Source of the DNA: CAYRAV01 sp964422365
Lineage (GTDB): Bacteria > Bacillota > Clostridia > Lachnospirales > Lachnospiraceae
NCBI GenBank assembly: GCA_964422365.1
Contig: CAYRAV010000078.1
Location: 1-13,145, forward strand
DNA length: 13,145 nt
Direction of reading: 5' to 3'
Shown: one piece after another, positions 6,685-13,145 of the stretch
Position numbering within the stretch: position 1 is the first letter of the stretch
How the letters are laid out: every line of letters starts with the position of its first letter
Program-made: the position numbers and the translations under genes
Notes under the pieces: generated by a model
The model's database searches: none
Told to the model about the DNA's origin: nothing
The model's input: the letters and a program-made list of their open reading frames with translations, nothing else

Positions 6685-6906
6685 ATGAAGAAAAACAGCA
6701 TTATCACACCAGTTATTATTACCATTCTTTTGATTATGGTTCTAATGATGTATGCCTGTATGTGGCTTATCATTCCATTTCCATGGATTATAAAACTTGG
6801 AATTGCTCTTATATTCTTAGCACTAATTGGTGTTGCCGTTTTTGTATTAATAGAAAGAATTAACGAAATAAGGAGTGGAGAAACAGATGATCTTAGTAAA
6901 TACTGA
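6685..6906 (+). CDS. 73-aa two-TM protein coupled to ybjQ
   Basis: This small membrane protein has two hydrophobic helices, about residues 8-30 and 35-57, followed by a charged cytoplasmic-type tail, ERINEIRSGETDDLSKY. The start is ATG6685, since the purine-rich GGGAGGGGG (6672-6680) sits just upstream. The in-frame ATG at 6667 would put this site inside the coding sequence and lacks one of its own. The last 20 nt overlap the first codons of the YbjQ-family gene, so translational coupling is likely and a shared function plausible. I do not know a function for the protein. The conserved-looking acidic tail and tight overlap suggest it is a regular partner of YbjQ-type proteins in this group. 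Confidence 0.75.
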   Translation: MKKNSIITPVIITILLIMVLMMYACMWLIIPFPWIIKLGIALIFLALIGVAVFVLIERINEIRSGETDDLSKY

Positions 6907-7198
6907 TTATATCTCAGGAAAAGAATTAGAAATGTTAGGTCTTGTAAAAGGCAGCACGATTCAATCAAAAAATATTGGACGTGACATTACCCAGAGTTTT
7001 AAAACAATTGTAGGAGGCGAGTTAGGCTCCTATACCGAAATGATGAACGATGCAAGAGCACTAGCTACAAAGCGTATGGTAGCTGAAGCTGAGTCTCTTG
7101 GTGCAGATGCCATTGTAAATATCCGCTATGCTTCTGCTGCTGTTATGCAGGGAGCTGCTGAAGTAATGGCTTATGGTACAGCAGTAAAATTCAAATAA
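6887..7198 (+). CDS. ybjQ: YbjQ/UPF0145 (DUF74) family protein
   Basis: This 103-aa soluble protein matches the YbjQ (UPF0145, 'putative heavy-metal-binding') family over its whole length. Family signatures are KNIGRDI (28-34), VGGELGSYT (42-50), the helix with ARALATKRM (57-65), LGADAIVNIRY (71-81) and the closing YGTAVKF (96-102). The family forms pentameric rings in crystal structures, and its true function is not settled. ATG6887 is preferred over the in-frame GTG at 6875 because GGAG (6877-6880) lies 6 nt before it. The gene overlaps the 73-aa membrane protein by 20 nt. Pairing with a membrane protein suggests work at the membrane, which is inference. A strong stem-loop at 7263-7310 ends the unit. 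Confidence 0.88.
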   Translation: MILVNTDYISGKELEMLGLVKGSTIQSKNIGRDITQSFKTIVGGELGSYTEMMNDARALATKRMVAEAESLGADAIVNIRYASAAVMQGAAEVMAYGTAVKFK

Positions 7199-7202
7199 AA
7201 TG

Positions 7203-7264
7203 CATGGATTGCGGTATGCCCGAATGGGTATGGCAAAGCGGGGCATGCAGATTGCGGCAATGAA
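7203..7264 (+). repeat. Dispersed repeat copy 2 with flanking hairpins
   Basis: Positions 7233-7264 repeat the unit at 11-42. Just upstream, CATGGATTGCGGTATGCC (7204-7221) resembles the core again in degenerate form. ATGCCC/GGGTAT (7216-7231) can form a hairpin around GAAT, and GTATGCCC can alternatively pair with GGGCATGC (7241-7248). The block lies in the 3' UTR of ybjQ, directly before the terminator. Confidence 0.6.
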
Positions 7265-7310
7265 ACAAGCTATGATACAAATTCATAACTGATTGTATCA
7301 TAGCTTGTTT
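7263..7310. terminator. Perfect 18-bp stem-loop between convergent genes
   Basis: AAACAAGCTATGATACAA (7263-7280) pairs without mismatch with TTGTATCATAGCTTGTTT (7293-7310) over a 12-nt loop. It lies between the plus-strand ybjQ stop and the minus-strand serA stop and can serve both directions. U-tracts are short, TTT at the stem base and then CCTGTTT on the plus strand. Confidence 0.8.
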
Positions 7311-7335
7311 CCTGTTTCTATTATTGTTTATAATA

Positions 7336-8502
7336 TTATTTTACTACTCTTATCTTTAATGCTCCCTGAATCTTAGAAAGATTTTCTACTACTTCCTCTG
7401 TTGCTTTTGATGTAATATCAAGTACAGAGTATGCATAATCTCCTTTTGACTTGTTTATCATGTTTTCAATATTAATTCCTGCTGCACCAAATACCGCTGT
7501 GAATTTGTGAATCATATCAGGTACATTCTTATGGCAGATTGCAACACGTCCCTCTGTGTCACATACACCTGCATCACATGCAGGATAGTTTACAGAATTT
7601 TTGATATTTCCATTTTCCATAAAATCTCTGATTTCATTTACTGCCATTACCGCACAATTGTCTTCTGATTCTGCTGTAGAAGCACCTAAATGAGGAAATG
7701 CAATGACATTCTTTTCTGCTTTCATAATTTTAGCTGTCGGAATATCTGTTACATATTTTGCAACTTTTCCGCCTGCTAGTGCTTCTAACATATCATCATC
7801 ATTTACCAACACATCTCTTGCAAAGTTTAATACAATAACACCATCTTTCATCATAGAGATTGTGTCTTTGTTAATCATGCCTTTTGTGCTGTCTAATGCC
7901 GGTACATGCACAGTGATATAATCACATTCCTTAAAGATTTCTTCATTTGTTTTTACAACATGAATATCTCTGGAAAGATTTAATGCATGTGCAACTGAAA
8001 GATATGGATCGCATCCATAAACTTCCATTCCCAAGTGATTTGCCACATTGGCTACTAATACACCGATTGCTCCTAAACCAATGACACCTAATTTTTTGCC
8101 TTTTACTTCATTTCCCGCAAACGCTTTTTTTGCTTTCTCCATATCTTTACCAATATTGTCATTGTCTTTGTTCTCTAATGTCCAGTTCATACCACCTGCA
8201 ATATCACGGGAAGCTAATATAAGACCTGCCACTACTAACTCTTTTACACCATTTGCGTTAGCTCCCGGTGTGTTGAATACTACAATACCTTTCTCTGCAC
8301 ATTTATCTAGAGGGATATTATTCACACCTGCACCTGCCCTTGCAACTGCTGCAAGATTATCTGATAATTCCAAATCATGCATTGCTGCACTTCTAACTAA
8401 TGCTACATTTGCCTCCGCAAAATTTTCTGTTTTCTCATAATGATCTGTTAACAAATCCAAACCGCATGCTGCGATTGGGTTAAGGCAATTTACTTTTATC
8501 AT
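7336..8502 (-). CDS. serA: D-3-phosphoglycerate dehydrogenase with ACT domain
   Basis: The enzyme oxidises 3-phosphoglycerate to 3-phosphohydroxypyruvate with NAD, the first step of serine synthesis. The protein is 388 aa, the shorter class with a C-terminal ACT domain (about 318-388) but no intervening-domain extension. Features in order are VARAGAGVNNI (53-63), the Rossmann motif GLGAIG (142-147), D165 after strand two, catalytic R229 in NFARD, and catalytic H271 in FPHLGAST. The glutamate normally found in the DVFPTE-type motif is missing: the sequence reads TDIPTAK (252-258), with Ala257 at that place. The ACT domain suggests feedback by serine. AAAGGAAG (8512-8519) precedes ATG8502. The gene follows a lipoprotein gene by 21 nt on the same strand. 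Its product's substrate is made into phosphoserine by serC, about 0.9 kb away. Confidence 0.93.
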   Translation of the reverse strand: MIKVNCLNPIAACGLDLLTDHYEKTENFAEANVALVRSAAMHDLELSDNLAAVARAGAGVNNIPLDKCAEKGIVVFNTPGANANGVKELVVAGLILASRDIAGGMNWTLENKDNDNIGKDMEKAKKAFAGNEVKGKKLGVIGLGAIGVLVANVANHLGMEVYGCDPYLSVAHALNLSRDIHVVKTNEEIFKECDYITVHVPALDSTKGMINKDTISMMKDGVIVLNFARDVLVNDDDMLEALAGGKVAKYVTDIPTAKIMKAEKNVIAFPHLGASTAESEDNCAVMAVNEIRDFMENGNIKNSVNYPACDAGVCDTEGRVAICHKNVPDMIHKFTAVFGAAGINIENMINKSKGDYAYSVLDITSKATEEVVENLSKIQGALKIRVVK

Positions 8503-8523
8503 TTTTCTATACTTCCTTTCTTA

Positions 8524-9048
8524 TTATTCATCATATTTTCCAATATCAATATTAGCATTTTCAGGAATTTCTTCTTTAGAAATTTCTTCTATCATTACAT
8601 TTTCTTTGGCAATTACACTTTTTCTCTCTTTTTTCTCTTGAGAACCATGTGTTCCTCTAAAATAAACTTTAAAATAACTTTCCCCTCCACCACCTGGATT
8701 TAACATAAAAATTTGTTTTTCATTAGAAGATTTCTCATATGCTGGTATCGTATCCTCTTCCACCAAGTTATCATCTTCCTTTGCCATATCTGCATATAAA
8801 TAAAAATATTTTGTTTCCTGAGAATGATTGACAATTTGCAAATAATATTCCAATTCTACTATTCCATCTTTTATCTGATATTGATGCATCGTGCTCATGC
8901 CATCTTCTAAATATTCTAAATCATTATTCTGCACTTGCTCTACAGTTGGAGTTTCTGCTATTTCCTTTTCTACCTTTTTACAGGAAACCATTGTAAAGAA
9001 TGCTAACAAAAAAAAACAGCTAATCTTCCTAATTTTTCTATTCATCAT
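8524..9048 (-). CDS. Lipoprotein of unknown function
   Basis: This 174-aa protein has a basic start (MMNRKIRKIS), a hydrophobic stretch (about 11-21) and the lipobox-like MVSC ending at Cys23, so it should be lipid-anchored outside the membrane. The mature part is mostly strands and acidic loops: a stretch of about 55-88 looks like a beta-sandwich (IVELEYYLQIVNHSQETKYF). NPGGGGESYFKVYFRG (117-132) follows, then a lysine/glutamate-rich tail. I do not recognise a named family. AAAGGGGAT precedes two adjacent ATGs at 9048 and 9045; the first has 7-nt spacing. The serA ribosome binding site lies in the 21-nt gap after this gene, so the two are probably cotranscribed. A functional link to serine synthesis is not evident from the sequence. 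Confidence 0.8.
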   Translation of the reverse strand: MMNRKIRKISCFFLLAFFTMVSCKKVEKEIAETPTVEQVQNNDLEYLEDGMSTMHQYQIKDGIVELEYYLQIVNHSQETKYFYLYADMAKEDDNLVEEDTIPAYEKSSNEKQIFMLNPGGGGESYFKVYFRGTHGSQEKKERKSVIAKENVMIEEISKEEIPENANIDIGKYDE

Positions 9049-9103
9049 AATAATATCCCCTTTATTTAAATGGACATGTATTAATTTTTTTCTTTTTAGT
9101 TAC

Positions 9104-9132
9104 ATTATAATATAACCTTATCTTTCCATTTA
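9104..9132 (-). promoter_or_regulatory. Possible promoter for lipoprotein-serA
   Basis: On the minus strand, TATAAT (9104-9109) lies about 56 bp before the lipoprotein ATG. The -35 is weak: TTAAAT at 18-bp spacing or TAAATG at 17. The surrounding 9100-9150 segment is AT-rich with a second TATAAT-like run. Confidence 0.35.
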
Positions 9133-9302
9133 ACTCTTATAATATAATCTTTGGGTTATGCACCTGGAAAATCGCTGCAAATCTTGCTATTGAACAATGT
9201 CCTATCATCATTATTGCTCTATTCACCATCCAAGCATGCCATTAAGCAAATACATACTTTTCATGTTTATACAGCCTTAACCTACTATTCCTTGAATACT
9301 AA
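9133..9302. other. Gene-free part of the serC to lipoprotein gap
   Basis: The gap between the serC stop (9391) and the lipoprotein start (9048) is 342 bp. Apart from the promoter candidate and the stem-loop at 9303-9329, I see only very short frames on both strands without convincing start sites, and no repeat shared with the rest of the window. Confidence 0.5.
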
Positions 9303-9329
9303 GAGCAAAAGCATTACACACTTTTGCTC
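9303..9329 (-). terminator. Stem-loop downstream of serC
   Basis: GAGCAAAAG (9303-9311) and CTTTTGCTC (9321-9329) form a perfect 9-bp stem with a 9-nt loop, 61 bp after the serC stop. On the minus strand only TTAGTATT follows, so the U-tract is poor; it may act as a weak terminator or a 3'-end stabiliser. Confidence 0.4.
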
Positions 9330-9390
9330 CTAAAACTTATTCATAAGGTTATAACAATAGTACAAAGTCTTTTTAAATATATATCTGATT

Positions 9391-10473
9391 TTATTTATTC
9401 TCTGCTTCAAACTTCTTCATAAACTCTACTAATTTCTCAACACCTTCTTTTGGCATTGCGTTATAGATACTTGCTCTCATACCACCCACAGTTCTGTGAC
9501 CCTTTAAATTTACAAATCCTGCTTCTGCTGCTTCTTTTACAAATTTTGCATCTAAATCTTTGTCACCTGTTACAAATGGTACATTCATAAGAGAACGGTC
9601 CTCTTTCCTTACTGTTCCTTTGAACATTTCGCTCTGGTCTAAGAAATCATAAAGTATCTTTGCTTTTTCTTCATTTCTCTGTTTCATAACCTCTAGACCA
9701 CCCATGTTCTTTAACCATTTGAACACTTTGCCACAAATATAAATACCATAACAAGGTGGTGTATTATATAAAGAATCATTGTCAGCCTGTGTTTTGAATT
9801 TTAACATGGTTGGTGTATTTTCTAATACATCCTCTGTAATTAAATCTTCACGAATAATGGAAATCACTACACCTGCCGGTCCGATATTTTTCTGTACTCC
9901 GCCGTAAATAATACCATATTTTGTTACATCTACCGGTTCAGATAAGAAACAAGATGATACATCTGCTACTAATGTTTTTCCTTTTGTATTTGGCAATGTC
10001 TTGTATTTTGTACCATAAATTGTATTGTTCTCACAAATATATACATAATCTGCGTCTTCACTAATAGGAAGGTCGGAACAATCCGGAATATAAGAATATG
10101 TCTTATCTTCTGAAGATGCAATGGCATTTACCTTTCCATATTTCTGTGCTTCCTGATATGCTTTCTTAGCCCATTGACCTGTGATAATATAATCAGCAAC
10201 TTTATTCTTCATAAGGTTCATTGGTATTGCAGCAAACTGTTGTGATGCTCCTCCCTGTAAGAATAATACCTTGTAATTATCAGGAATGTTCATTAATTCT
10301 CTTAAATCCTTTTCTGCTGTTTTGATGATATCATCATAAGCCTTAGATCTATGGCTCATTTCCATTACAGACATTCCTGTACCTTTATAATCTAACATCT
10401 CTTCTGCTGCTTCTTTTAATACTTCTTCAGGTAATACTGCCGGACCTGCTGAAAAGTTATAAACTCTTCCCAT
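9391..10473 (-). CDS. serC: Phosphoserine aminotransferase
   Basis: The enzyme transfers an amino group from glutamate to 3-phosphohydroxypyruvate, giving phosphoserine, the second step of serine synthesis; the same family also acts in pyridoxal phosphate synthesis in some bacteria. From ATG10473 it is 360 aa, the usual length. It opens with VYNFSAGPAVLP (4-15). SHRS (40-43), QGGAS (73-77) for cofactor phosphate binding and NNTIYGT (149-155) follow. The Schiff-base lysine is K195 in GGVQKNIGPAG, and the end has GHRTVGGMRASIYNA. The upstream in-frame ATG at 10491 is rejected: an ideal AAGGAGGA (10481-10488) lies 7 nt before 10473 and would otherwise be coding. The gene has its own promoter (10693-10721) and a leader of about 210 nt. 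It does not directly abut serA; a lipoprotein gene intervenes. Confidence 0.95.
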   Translation of the reverse strand: MGRVYNFSAGPAVLPEEVLKEAAEEMLDYKGTGMSVMEMSHRSKAYDDIIKTAEKDLRELMNIPDNYKVLFLQGGASQQFAAIPMNLMKNKVADYIITGQWAKKAYQEAQKYGKVNAIASSEDKTYSYIPDCSDLPISEDADYVYICENNTIYGTKYKTLPNTKGKTLVADVSSCFLSEPVDVTKYGIIYGGVQKNIGPAGVVISIIREDLITEDVLENTPTMLKFKTQADNDSLYNTPPCYGIYICGKVFKWLKNMGGLEVMKQRNEEKAKILYDFLDQSEMFKGTVRKEDRSLMNVPFVTGDKDLDAKFVKEAAEAGFVNLKGHRTVGGMRASIYNAMPKEGVEKLVEFMKKFEAENK

Positions 10474-10686
10474 TTGTGAATCCTCCTTCATAATCTTATC
10501 AATCTCTTGTTATTTCCTATACGTACCATAAAATAATTAGATATTGCCTTGCTATCCTAAACCGATTCAAGATTCTATCTAAATACTTATATTTTTCCTT
10601 CAATGGTGCATTTACTGCACTATAAATCCAGAGATGAGTGAACATTTTGTCCAATCTTCTACCCTTATCATATATGGTATGCAACA
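10474..10686 (-). promoter_or_regulatory. Long serC leader with hairpins
   Basis: From the predicted start near 10686 the serC transcript carries about 213 nt before the start codon. The leader holds a near-palindrome at its 5' end (10666-10679, 12 of 14 positions symmetric), a perfect hairpin GTGCA/TGCAC (10606-10620), and a 7-bp stem TTAGATA/TATCTAA (10537-10543 with 10576-10582) closing a 32-nt loop. No T-box core (GGGTGG-type) and no other riboswitch consensus that I know is present. A regulatory role is inferred from length and pairing alone. Confidence 0.4.
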
Positions 10687-10692
10687 ATCTTT

Positions 10693-10721
10693 ATTATAAA
10701 TCTTTGTTATTTTTTCGTCAA
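10693..10721 (-). promoter_or_regulatory. Strong sigma-A promoter of serC
   Basis: On the minus strand, TTGACG (10716-10721) and a perfect TATAAT (10693-10698) are separated by exactly 17 bp. It lies just past the ilvB terminator, so serC is an independent transcription unit. Confidence 0.8.
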
Positions 10722-10730
10722 TGTTTTCTT

Positions 10731-10769
10731 AAAAAAAAGGAAATGTTTTTACACATTTCACTTTTTTTT
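10731..10769. terminator. Rho-independent terminator of ilvB, bidirectional shape
   Basis: The stem GAAATGT (10740-10746)/ACATTTC (10753-10759) is flanked by eight A (10731-10738) and eight T (10762-10769). On the minus strand this gives the stem followed by CTTTTTTTT, a classic terminator 113 nt after the ilvB stop codon; the A and T runs can extend the stem. Confidence 0.8.
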
Positions 10770-10872
10770 ACTTGTATTGCTACAGTTTTTGTATATTCTT
10801 ACAATATTTGATTGCTTTACTGAAGCACCATTCCACTTCCAACAATGCTTTTGGGGACAAAAATTAAAAATC

Positions 10873-12558
10873 TTATTTCTCTAAATCTTCCCCGGAAAAC
10901 ACCTCGCTAATCGCTTTTCCCGGTGCAACCATAGGCCAGACCTTTTCATCTTTATCAATCACACATTCCAATACAACCGGCTCCTTTGCGGCAAGTGCTT
11001 CTTTTATAGCACGTTCTACTTCTTCTTTCTTTGTCACACGAATTCCTTTTGCACCCATTGCTTCTGCCAGTTTAACAAAATCTGTCTTATCCTCCAGAAT
11101 GGTGTTAGAATATCTTCCGCCATAGAATAATGTCTGCCACTGACGCACCATTCCAAGTACATGATTGTTAAATACTACCTGAATAAGAGGAAGCTGGTAT
11201 CGGACTGCTGTTGCAATTTCATTCATATTCATGCGGAAACAGCCATCTCCTGCAATATTAATAACCTGTTTGTCAGGCATTCCAACCTGTGCACCAATAG
11301 AAGCACCGAGTCCGTATCCCATAGTTCCTAATCCGCCTGATGTCAACAACATGCGGGGGTGTTTGTACTTATAATACTGTGCTGCCCACATCTGATGCTG
11401 TCCTACATCTGTTGAAATAATTGCTTCTCCATTGGTCAGTTCATATATTTTTTCCATTACATATGGACCAGTCAGAGTTTCTTCCGGATAAATCATTGGA
11501 AATTCTTCTTTACGTGCTTTCACTTTCTTTATCCATTCTGCATGATTCTGGTTTTCTAATTTGTCATTGAGTTTTTTCAATACAACATCCACATCACCAA
11601 TAATTTGTGCATCTACTATAATATTTTTATTAATTTCTGCAGGATCAATATCAATTTGCAAAATCCTGGCATCTGCTGCAAATTTCTTCGCATTTCCTGT
11701 AACGCGGTCAGAAAAACGAACACCAATGGCAATTAATAAATCACAATCTGTTACACTTAAATTAGAAGTTTTTGTTCCATGCATGCCAAGCATACCAGTA
11801 TAATATGGTTCTTCTCCACTAAATGCACCTTTTCCCATTAAACTGTCTGTTACTGGAGCATCTACTTTTTCTACAAATGTTTTTAAAGATTTTTCTGCTC
11901 CTGATAATACCGCACCACCACCAACAAAAATCACTGGTCTTTCACTCTTTTTAATCATTTCTATGGCTGTGTTTAGATCCTTTTCATTGATTTCCATTGT
12001 GGTGTTATCAATAGTTTCCGGTTTTACCGCTTCATATTCTGTCAATGCCGCTGTTACATCTTTTGTAATATCTACCAGAACGGGGCCTGGACGTCCTGTT
12101 TTTGCAATTTTAAATGCTCTTCTCAAGGTTGGTGACAGCTGTTCTATTTCTTTTACAATGAAAGTATGTTTGGTAATCGGCATTGCAACACCTGCAATAT
12201 CTACTTCCTGAAAACTGTCTTTTCCCAGTAAATCATTGGTTACATTACCTGTAATGGCTACTACAGGAACCGAATCCATATAGGCAGTAGCAATTCCTGT
12301 TACCAGATTTGTCGCACCAGGACCACTTGTGGCAATACACACTCCTATTTTTCCTGTGGCTCTTGCATAGCCATCTGCTGCATGGGAAGCTCCCTGCTCA
12401 TGAGAAGTCAGGATATGCCTAATTTCATTTTGATGTTTGTATAATGCATCATAAATATTTAAAACCGCTCCACCTGGATAACCAAATACGGTATCAACAC
12501 CCTGCTCTTTTAAACATTCTATGATAATCTCCGAACCATTTAACTGCATTCTTCTCAT
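10873..12558 (-). CDS. ilvB: Acetolactate synthase large (catalytic) subunit
   Basis: This thiamine-diphosphate enzyme condenses two pyruvates to acetolactate, or pyruvate with 2-oxobutyrate, for valine, leucine and isoleucine. The length, 561 aa, is normal. The N-terminal domain has VFGYPGG (24-30) and the cofactor-activating E54 in TSHEQGASHAADGYAR. A central FAD-type domain covers about 195-335. The C-terminal domain has GDG (437-439) with N444 as the metal-binding motif, and W474 in RQWQ, the residue that marks true acetohydroxyacid synthases. ATG12558 follows AAAAGGAAAGG; ATG12549 is an alternative start with better spacing. No small subunit gene ilvN follows: a terminator and serC come next, so the regulatory subunit must lie elsewhere. 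Upstream is ilvD across a 177-bp repeat-bearing gap. Confidence 0.95.
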   Translation of the reverse strand: MRRMQLNGSEIIIECLKEQGVDTVFGYPGGAVLNIYDALYKHQNEIRHILTSHEQGASHAADGYARATGKIGVCIATSGPGATNLVTGIATAYMDSVPVVAITGNVTNDLLGKDSFQEVDIAGVAMPITKHTFIVKEIEQLSPTLRRAFKIAKTGRPGPVLVDITKDVTAALTEYEAVKPETIDNTTMEINEKDLNTAIEMIKKSERPVIFVGGGAVLSGAEKSLKTFVEKVDAPVTDSLMGKGAFSGEEPYYTGMLGMHGTKTSNLSVTDCDLLIAIGVRFSDRVTGNAKKFAADARILQIDIDPAEINKNIIVDAQIIGDVDVVLKKLNDKLENQNHAEWIKKVKARKEEFPMIYPEETLTGPYVMEKIYELTNGEAIISTDVGQHQMWAAQYYKYKHPRMLLTSGGLGTMGYGLGASIGAQVGMPDKQVINIAGDGCFRMNMNEIATAVRYQLPLIQVVFNNHVLGMVRQWQTLFYGGRYSNTILEDKTDFVKLAEAMGAKGIRVTKKEEVERAIKEALAAKEPVVLECVIDKDEKVWPMVAPGKAISEVFSGEDLEK

Positions 12559-12735
12559 CCTTTCCTTTTATTACTATGAGCACTTGGCAATGCCTGAACA
12601 CTTGGTGAGGTCTCTCACGAACCTAGTATGAAGGTATGCTGTGCAGGTAGTTTCGAGCCTAGTGCGAATGTAGTTCTCGTATCCTTAGCGAGGTCTTTTC
12701 GAGCTTAGTATAGAGAACTTCCTCTTATATAACTT
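12559..12735. repeat. Degenerate repeat block between ilvD and ilvB
   Basis: Three copies of CGARCYTAGT occur in one orientation: 12618-12627, 12654-12663 and 12700-12709. Copies 1 and 3 extend to about 30 bp (12605-12636 and 12688-12717), both starting with G-Y-GAGGTCT. CACTTGG also occurs twice (near 12583 and 12598). AGTTCTC/GAGAACT (12672-12678 with 12713-12719) and GTGAG/CTCAC (12605-12618) form hairpins. The block is non-coding and lies in the leader of ilvB on the minus strand. Confidence 0.55.
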
Positions 12736-13145
12736 CTAATTTTCCAAAATCGCTCCACGATTTCCTGATGTAACCATTTTTGCATATCTTGCTAAGTATC
12801 CTGTTGTTACTTTTGGTTCTTTTGGCTGCCATTTTTCACGGCGTTTTGCAAATTCTTCTTCAGACACTTTTGCATTTAATGTAAGTTCTGGAATATTAAT
12901 CTGAATGATATCTCCCTCTTCGATAAGTGCAATTGGACCGCCTACTGCTGCTTCTGGTGATACGTGCCCAATAGAAGCCCCTCTTGAGGCACCTGAGAAA
13001 CGCCCGTCCGTGATTAAAGCTACAGAAGAACCTAAGCCCATTCCTGCAATTGCCGAAGTTGGGTTCAGCATTTCCCTCATACCTGGACCGCCTTTTGGTC
13101 CTTCATAACGAATCACCACAACATCACCTTCCACGATTTTTCCAC
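12736..13145 (-). CDS. ilvD: Dihydroxy-acid dehydratase, C-terminal part
   Basis: About 136 codons are visible, and the frame is open to the right edge, so the N-terminal three quarters, including the iron-sulfur cysteines, lie outside the window. The enzyme dehydrates dihydroxy acids to 2-oxo acids, the third step of valine and isoleucine synthesis. The visible part shows the family's C-terminal signatures: RYEGPKGGPGMREML, then ALITDGRFSGASRGASIGHV, SPEAAVGGPIALIEEGD, and a normal tail to the stop at 12736. The GTG at 13134 is an internal valine codon, since the frame continues upstream as GKIVEGD. It is followed on the same strand by ilvB, consistent with an ilvD-ilvB unit. Confidence 0.93.
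   Translation of the reverse strand, partial: GKIVEGDVVVIRYEGPKGGPGMREMLNPTSAIAGMGLGSSVALITDGRFSGASRGASIGHVSPEAAVGGPIALIEEGDIIQINIPELTLNAKVSEEEFAKRREKWQPKEPKVTTGYLARYAKMVTSGNRGAILEN

Noticed and set aside
6447..6968. 173-codon minus-strand frame
   Set aside because: It runs through the hairpin insertion, the promoter at 6616-6644 and the antisense of two better supported genes.
10474..10491. Six-residue N-terminal extension of SerC
   Set aside because: It would place the ideal AAGGAGGA site inside the coding sequence; SerC proteins normally begin near the MGRVYNF residues.
10474..10686. T-box or known riboswitch ahead of serC
   Set aside because: No T-box core, specifier-type layout or antiterminator was found, and no riboswitch consensus known to me fits.
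12605..12717. CRISPR-like array between ilvD and ilvB
   Set aside because: The repeats are degenerate, unevenly spaced (36 and 46 bp) and few, and no cas gene is present.

Overview
This AT-rich window reads as the chromosome of a low-GC anaerobic Firmicute, most likely a Lachnospiraceae member. The reasons are Clostridia-like versions of every recognisable enzyme, AGGAGG-type ribosome binding sites, a second gyrase-like topoisomerase pair, and a DUF6483-like protein. The genus cannot be fixed from sequence alone.

Layout. Positions 1-457 hold no gene: there is a repeat end, an AT-rich hairpin, and then a strong promoter at 422-451. From about 458 to 680 there is a candidate structured non-coding RNA, a long imperfect hairpin with a large central bubble whose predicted start coincides with its closing stem. 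Next come parE-like (793-2772, +) and parC-like (3018-5255, +) type IIA topoisomerase genes, each preceded by the same palindrome, ATATTTGTACAAAT. A 177-bp element with 20-bp inverted ends (5291-5467) follows parC. A small minus-strand pair (5498-6247) encodes a DUF6483-like protein and a two-TM protein. At 6426-6584 lies a compact, multi-hairpin insertion flanked by 7-bp direct repeats. Downstream is a well-formed promoter and a plus-strand pair, a 73-aa two-TM protein overlapping a YbjQ-family gene. A perfect 18-bp stem-loop (7263-7310) separates this pair from the convergent minus-strand block.

The rest of the window is amino-acid biosynthesis on the minus strand. In transcription order it is ilvD (C-terminal part, running off the right edge), ilvB, a terminator, serC behind its own strong promoter and a leader of about 210 nt, a weak terminator, a lipoprotein gene, and serA 21 nt behind the lipoprotein. 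IlvB and IlvD carry out the first and third steps of branched-chain amino-acid synthesis. SerA and SerC carry out the first two steps from 3-phosphoglycerate to serine.

The most interesting parts are non-coding: the 458-680 RNA candidate, the nested-hairpin mobile element with target duplication, the palindrome shared by the two topoisomerase genes, the long serC leader, and the degenerate repeat block between ilvD and ilvB. No CRISPR array, tRNA, rRNA, prophage or obvious defence system was seen.
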